Source: Fistularia commersonii
Taxonomy: Eukaryota > Chordata > Actinopteri > Syngnathiformes > Fistulariidae
Length of the DNA: 64,000 bases
NCBI GenBank assembly: GCA_037954325.1
Contig: JBBMNZ010000003.1
Span: 22,189,392-22,253,391 of the forward strand
Direction of reading: 5' to 3'
Part shown: piece after piece, positions 59,421 to 64,000 of the stretch
Layout of the letters: each line of letters begins with the position of its first letter
How positions within the stretch are numbered: the stretch's first letter is position 1
Program-made: the position numbers and the translations under genes
Notes under the pieces: generated by a model
Told to the model about the DNA's origin: nothing
Databases searched by the model: none
What the model saw: the letters and a program-made list of their open reading frames with translations, nothing else

Positions 59421-61090
59421 TGCAAGCTCTTCACCAGTCGTCCCCTCCCTTCCGGTGGATGCAGGACGTGAGCCGGGGCTGAACCGCATGCAGGAAGGCC
59501 GTGTTGCTAATAGTCTCGCTGGGAGAGTAAACAGATGGATTTTTTTTTTCCACATAAAAGTCTCCACTTGACAGATTATCCAAGCGGCCGAGTCGTAACC
59601 GAACCGACTTATAAACTTCATCCACTTCTCGGTATCAAAGCTTCCCGTGTGTGTATGTGTGTGTGTGGGTGTGTGTGGAGGGGTTTTTCTTGATGTGGCT
59701 GTTTTGACTCCAAATCTAAAAAATGTGAACGCATCTGCGTCACATGTGGGGAGGCGCGTTACAAATAACGCCGTTATCCCGCGGCCCAAGACGCACCGAT
59801 GGTCGGTGTCAGGATAAGCCCCGACTTCCTGTATCGGCGAGCCGACATCTCGGTGGCTGACGAGTTTGGGTTCCCGCAGAAAAATGCAGCGCGACGTCGC
59901 ACGTCAGGTAACAGACGGTTAGCTCGTAGCGGCTAAACCCCCCGCAAAACCACTTTCCAGTCACGTGTCGGCGTAAGTTTATTTCTTTCCCCCGAGCACC
60001 TGTAGTGAAATCCCGCCGGCAAAACCTCTCTCCCCTTGCAGTCATAGTAATAAGCGATCTGGAAAAAAAATTCCGGGGGGGGCAAAACCCCGTCGGTGTA
60101 AAATGATGGCGTGTTTCTGAGTCGCAGGAAAGCGGCCCTCCGCGCGCTGCATCCTGCCGTATTTTACTGCGGCTCTTGAAATGATTAACTGTCAATGTGT
60201 TTATGTGTAACGACCGGCTCCTCCGTGTAAAAATAACAGAATAAACCACAAGGTTTGAGGAGAGAGGCAATCATAAAAACCTCAAATATGGGACGATGCC
60301 AAGTACGAACTGGGAGCAAATGACTAAATATTTTATGAGTGACTCTTGGAAGTCACTCACCAAAGCCCTCTTAGAACCTGCTTAGTTTCATGTCACGATA
60401 CCTCAACGTGACACTCGGGAGGCCGGGTTCGGGCGCCGTGCCGCACATTTCTCGGCACTTAATGCTTTTATTGTGTGCGTGTATGGGTTTGTTTGGGGAT
60501 TTATGGACTTGAATGCAATTAACGGGTGCGCTGTTTATTGGTAGTTGACATATTAAGACAAACCAAAGACCCGCGGCCGGATGGACGGAGCACCGGCGGA
60601 CCCGGACAAGAGCCTCGGTGGCGTCTCAGCTACCAACACGACCCCCCTTTTGCCGCTACTGCCTCCGCCTCAGTCGCTTTACCGCCATACTCTGGTGCAA
60701 ACCTATGGGAAGGTTATCGGTTTGTTCCCTGGCTCCTCCCGTCCGCGACGAACCCCTGAACCCCAAGTCGCTGCCTTGCATGGAAGCTCCAACGCAACGG
60801 CAAGGAGAACCGCGGCTAACCGTGCACCGATTCATCCTTTTATAAAGCTTAAATTTCATATGAGGCGCTTCTCGCCGCTAACGGCGGAGCTTTCCTTGCC
60901 AAGGCAACGTCTCATGTGTCATTGTTTATGATGTTCAAAGTGTATTTATCATTATTTATCATTATTTATCAAGTCCTTGCCGTGATTTCACAATAAAGGG
61001 CCTCAGCGCGCACTCTTCAACTGCTCTTTGTCATCAATGAATCACAAAATCCTTTCGACTCGAACTGACTCAGAACTTGAAGGAACTCCG
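59421..61090. other. Gene-free upstream stretch
   Basis: (GT)n near 59648-59680, (ATTTATCATT)n near 60948-60970, otherwise unique DNA with overlapping chance frames. No gene recognised. Confidence 0.5.
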
Positions 61091-61094
61091 TTGT

Positions 61095-62262
61095 GTAAGC
61101 AGCTTTGGCAACCCACCATCGAAAATAACAAAACCTTTGGCGGTTACAAAAACATCACCTTTGTGAAACCGGTTGGGTGCAAGGGAAATTCCCAAAAAGG
61201 TGTTTCTGGAAAAAAAAAAGGAAAACAGGAGCATTGGATCCCCCAGGCAGAGATTATCATCGCAGAGCTTGGTGAAAAAGCTAATATTTGTTTTGTCAAA
61301 CAGCTGAGGCCCTGTAAACATGCGATCACAAGCTAAGCTAAGGCTGTTGACGTTACAAACCCTAGTGATAGCTCGGCAGATGCTAACAGTGACTCTGATT
61401 CGAAATCGTCTGTCCAAGAAGCGATCGGAGAAGAGATCAGAGCTTACAGGCGATGAAGCAGCGACAACCCCTATTTGTAGCCTGGAAAAGGACTAGTGTC
61501 AGTTATCAAACTGCTATTTGGGGAAAAAAACAAAATTTTAGCAGTTACAAAAACATCATATTTGTGAAACCGGCTCAGTGTGAGAGAAATGTCAAAAAAG
61601 GTGATTTAAGAAAAAAAAAAAGGGAAGTGGAGTGTCGGAGCCTTTGGGCAGCAATTACCATCACAGAGGCTGATGGGATAGCTAACATTTGTATCGTCAA
61701 ACAGCTGAGGCCTTGTAAACACACAAGCGTGAGCTAAGGCTGTTGACATTGCAAACAGTAGCGTTAGCTCGGCGGACAACTACTACCAACAACTACACCG
61801 AATCCTAATTGTCCAGCCAGGAAGCGATCGAAGAGATGAGGGAGCAGTGACGACCCCTAGATGTAGCCTGGCGTCGCTAATTGACCTGCTATTGGGAAAA
61901 AGGAAAAAAAAAAAAAATTTAGCAGTTATAAAAACGTCACATTTGTGAAACTGATTTGGTGCATGGGAAATGTCCAAAAAGGTATTTCTGGAAAAAACAG
62001 ACAAAGAAAAAAACGTTGGATCCCTTGGGTAAAGATGTCATCTCACAGGCTAACGTTTGTTTTATCAAAGAGCTGAGGCCCTGTCAACACACAAGCGCGA
62101 GCTACGGCTGTTGACGCTGTTCGCGTTAGCGATAGCTCGGCCGACCGTGGCTCCGAGTCGAAATCGCCCGGCCAGGAAGCGATCGAAAACAAGATCGGAG
62201 CGTACAGACTAGCGCGCAGAGACGACCTCTGGATGTAGCCTGGAAAAGCAAAACTAGCCTCG
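61095..62262 (+). repeat. Three tandem diverged ~385 bp units of unknown origin
   Basis: Units run about 61095-61497, 61498-61872 and 61873-62262. Landmarks recur in order in each: AGTTACAAAAACATCA/TTTGTGAAAC (61144, 61542, 61924), AAAAAGGTG, an A run, GCTGAGGCCYTGTAAACA (about 61304, 61701, 62070), AGCTCGGC, GAAGCGATCG, and TGTAGCCTGGAAAAG-type ends (61478, 61866, 62236). In units 1 and 2 a frame of ~95-100 codons stays open and shares YKN(I)xFVKP, N-I-C-(F/I)-V-K-Q and LRPCKH. In unit 3 the frame is broken between these two motifs. I do not recognise the sequence. Confidence 0.75.
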
Positions 62263-63340
62263 CTCACCTGAGCTAAATTAGCTATCCGATCAAACGCGAA
62301 ATGGCTGAAATTAGCGCTTCTGGGGAAAACAATCTAATCCGAGGAATTTCTTTTCTATGTCCTGAATCAGCCGGCGGCCCCCGTCCTCCACCCCTTCCTG
62401 TTTTCCAGCGGAATTGCCATTCGCCCGTTCCGATGTTTGCCAGTTTGCTCAGCGAGGACGAACCCGGCTTCGGTACGTGGACTCGCGTCGTAAAGGGATG
62501 TGGGTTATCTGGCAAACACGCGGCAGCGGCGGTGGAGGCGGAGGTGGAGGTCAGACCCCCACCGGGTCCGAGCCTCCGACAGAAGAACCGCGTGCAAACA
62601 GACATTATGGTGTGGTTTGCATCTCCTGCAGGGGGGGCGGCGGTCACAAACACAGATCCACTTTTCATCCCCACTCAGTGGAGAGTGGCCTAGATTAGGC
62701 CGTAACAAAGGAGCGAGCTTCACCCCGGGCAGGAGGGAGGGGGTCGGGTGGTGGTTGGGGTGTTGGGAGGGGGGCATTCCACCCTTGTAGACCTCTGGAC
62801 TGTTTATTTGCACTGGAAACCCAGACGCTGTGAAACCCCCCACTCCGCGGAACTACACAAATATTGGAGCTATTTGCAGAGGTGGTTTTAATTCTTTGCA
62901 GAGCAGCGATTGGCCGCTTTCGCTCCCCGTCCCTGCGAGAACACGGCCAATGGATTCTTTCAGCCTCGCCCCCCCCCCCTCCAACCCCCTCAACCCCTCC
63001 CCGCCGTCACCGCACACACACCGACTGGCGTTTACCCCAAAACAAATAAAACCGGGGTATATTTTCAACGGCTTTAGTGGCCACTAAAGACTCAAATCCC
63101 ATTTCTTGCGTCGACGGTATCACGTTCTCAACCCAAACAAACCCTCAGCGCCGAAGCCACAGCGAAACCAGGACGGGTTCCGGCTCCCGCCGTCCGCAGG
63201 GATCCTGATACTTCCTGAGACGGGAGAACCACGGTCCTCCGCCTTCGAGAGGCCCGCGGCGCCAAAACAAGCGGGGGTCACCGCGTGAAGCAATAAGCCT
63301 TCCTGGAGATATCTGATGTTGTCCCATAGCTGGCGGTTTA
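62263..63340. other. Gene-free upstream stretch
   Basis: GC-rich unique DNA with (GGC/GGA)n near 62525-62550 and a poly-C run near 62970. Plus-strand frames of ~95-130 codons (62301-62693 and others) overlap in three frames and are GGN-repeat-driven. No gene recognised. Confidence 0.45.
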
Positions 63341-63480
63341 ACGTGCCCGGGCGCGGCGGCAGGTTTTATCTGTGTGAATCGGATTAATGACTTGATTAAT
63401 CCGCGCACCGCGTTCATATCGCGAGGCGCAGCTGGTGTCGGCAGCGACCTTAACCAGAAGAACATCTGGTGATTTGGCCC
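63341..63480. promoter_or_regulatory. Candidate element with Bicoid/Otx-type palindrome
   Basis: CGGATTAAT (63380-63388) and ATTAATCCG (63395-63403) are a perfect inverted repeat with a 6 nt spacer. Each arm contains TAATCC, the K50 homeodomain site. The surrounding DNA is unique. Confidence 0.4.
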
Positions 63481-64000
63481 AAGTGACTCCAAAACTGGTC
63501 TGGAAAATGACTTCAGGTTTTTTTTTTTCTTTTTTTTTTTTTAAAAAGTAGGAAAAATCTGGATATTTTTCCTTTAAATCCCAGGAGATGTACAAACACG
63601 ATCCTTTTTTTGAAATCTAAATTTAAATTTAAACAGGACTTTTTGGCAAAGCATACAAGTGTCGCCCCCGATATATCCCCGCCCTTGTCATTCGAACTCA
63701 CAGGGTGAGCGCTGGGGGAGGGGTGGGGAATGTTGGTGCATATGTGTGTGTGTGTGTGTGTGGGAGGGGGGGGTCACCACCCAGCTGTGGTGAAGCTGCC
63801 GCCCCCCCACCCTGACACCCACCCACCCACTGGGATTATCGACGGGCTGTCACGGCCCGGCTCGGGCCCTGAAAGGAGACATTCCTTGCCACAATAGAGG
63901 TAAGCAGTGTGTGCAGAGTGGGGATGGGGGGGGGTGGAGTGCAGCGAGTGGGCGTTGGGGGGCTGAAAATGCCCCCCCTCCGCCCCGACTCCCCCGAAGA
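63481..64000. other. Gene-free end of window
   Basis: T/A runs at 63520-63545, (GT)n near 63744-63760, and C/G-rich tracts. No gene recognised before the edge. Confidence 0.5.

Noticed and set aside
62301..62693. 130-codon plus-strand ORF starting MAEISASGENN
   Set aside because: It overlaps equally long frames in the other two phases and depends on GGN repeats. No family features and no splice-linked partner.

Overview
This window is vertebrate nuclear DNA, almost certainly from a teleost fish and probably a percomorph. The evidence is one multi-exon gene of a vertebrate-specific paralogue group, short GT-AG introns, very dense CA/GT microsatellites and long homopolymer G, A and T runs. The fish-type mobile elements point the same way: a Tc1/mariner family whose ends read ACTGCTCAAAAAA, an RTE-clade LINE, Tigger/pogo remnants and a tRNA-derived SINE. 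There are no bacterial-type genes or operons. The species cannot be named from the sequence.

The single gene I can support is a complete Groucho/TLE corepressor on the minus strand, best assigned to tle3. I traced all 20 coding exons by hand (start codon 56334-56336, stop codon 32279-32281). The spliced frame is 2331 nt, or 776 codons plus stop, close to the ~772 aa of mammalian TLE3. Every junction is GT-AG and phase-consistent. The order is Q domain (exons 1-6), GP (exon 7), CcN with its nuclear localisation motif (exons 8-10), SP (exons 11-14) and WD40 propeller (exons 15-20). A CCAAT- and E-box-rich CpG promoter lies at about 57.7-58.5 kb. A candidate poly(A) signal lies at 31.8 kb.

Layout: 1-862 is a satellite array of ~360-376 bp units, each a dimer of ~180 bp monomers. 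About 0.9-30.8 kb has no recognisable host gene. It mixes microsatellites, TAAT-rich stretches that look like developmental cis-regulatory DNA, and transposon remnants: a SINE at 9.1 kb, a Tc1 MITE at 16 kb, Tigger pieces at 19.9 and 28 kb, and an RTE LINE at 25.2-27.2 kb. About 30.8-57.7 kb is tle3. About 57.8-64 kb is its upstream flank, with a three-copy ~385 bp tandem repeat (61.1-62.3 kb), a 26-bp-stem hairpin (59.4 kb) and a Bicoid/Otx-type palindrome (63.4 kb).

The most interesting observations concern tle3 splicing. In intron 5 a ~145 nt (UG)n tract lies exactly between a consensus branch point and the exon 6 acceptor. Exon 6 has two in-frame donors 30 nt apart. Intron 6 holds an unreported-looking 63 nt in-frame cassette encoding polyQ/polyP. 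Exon 8 is an obligate 17 nt microexon. Exon 7 starts with repeated NAG acceptors, and a (CA)n tract directly follows the exon 12 donor. Most of these bear on the linker between the Q and WD40 domains.
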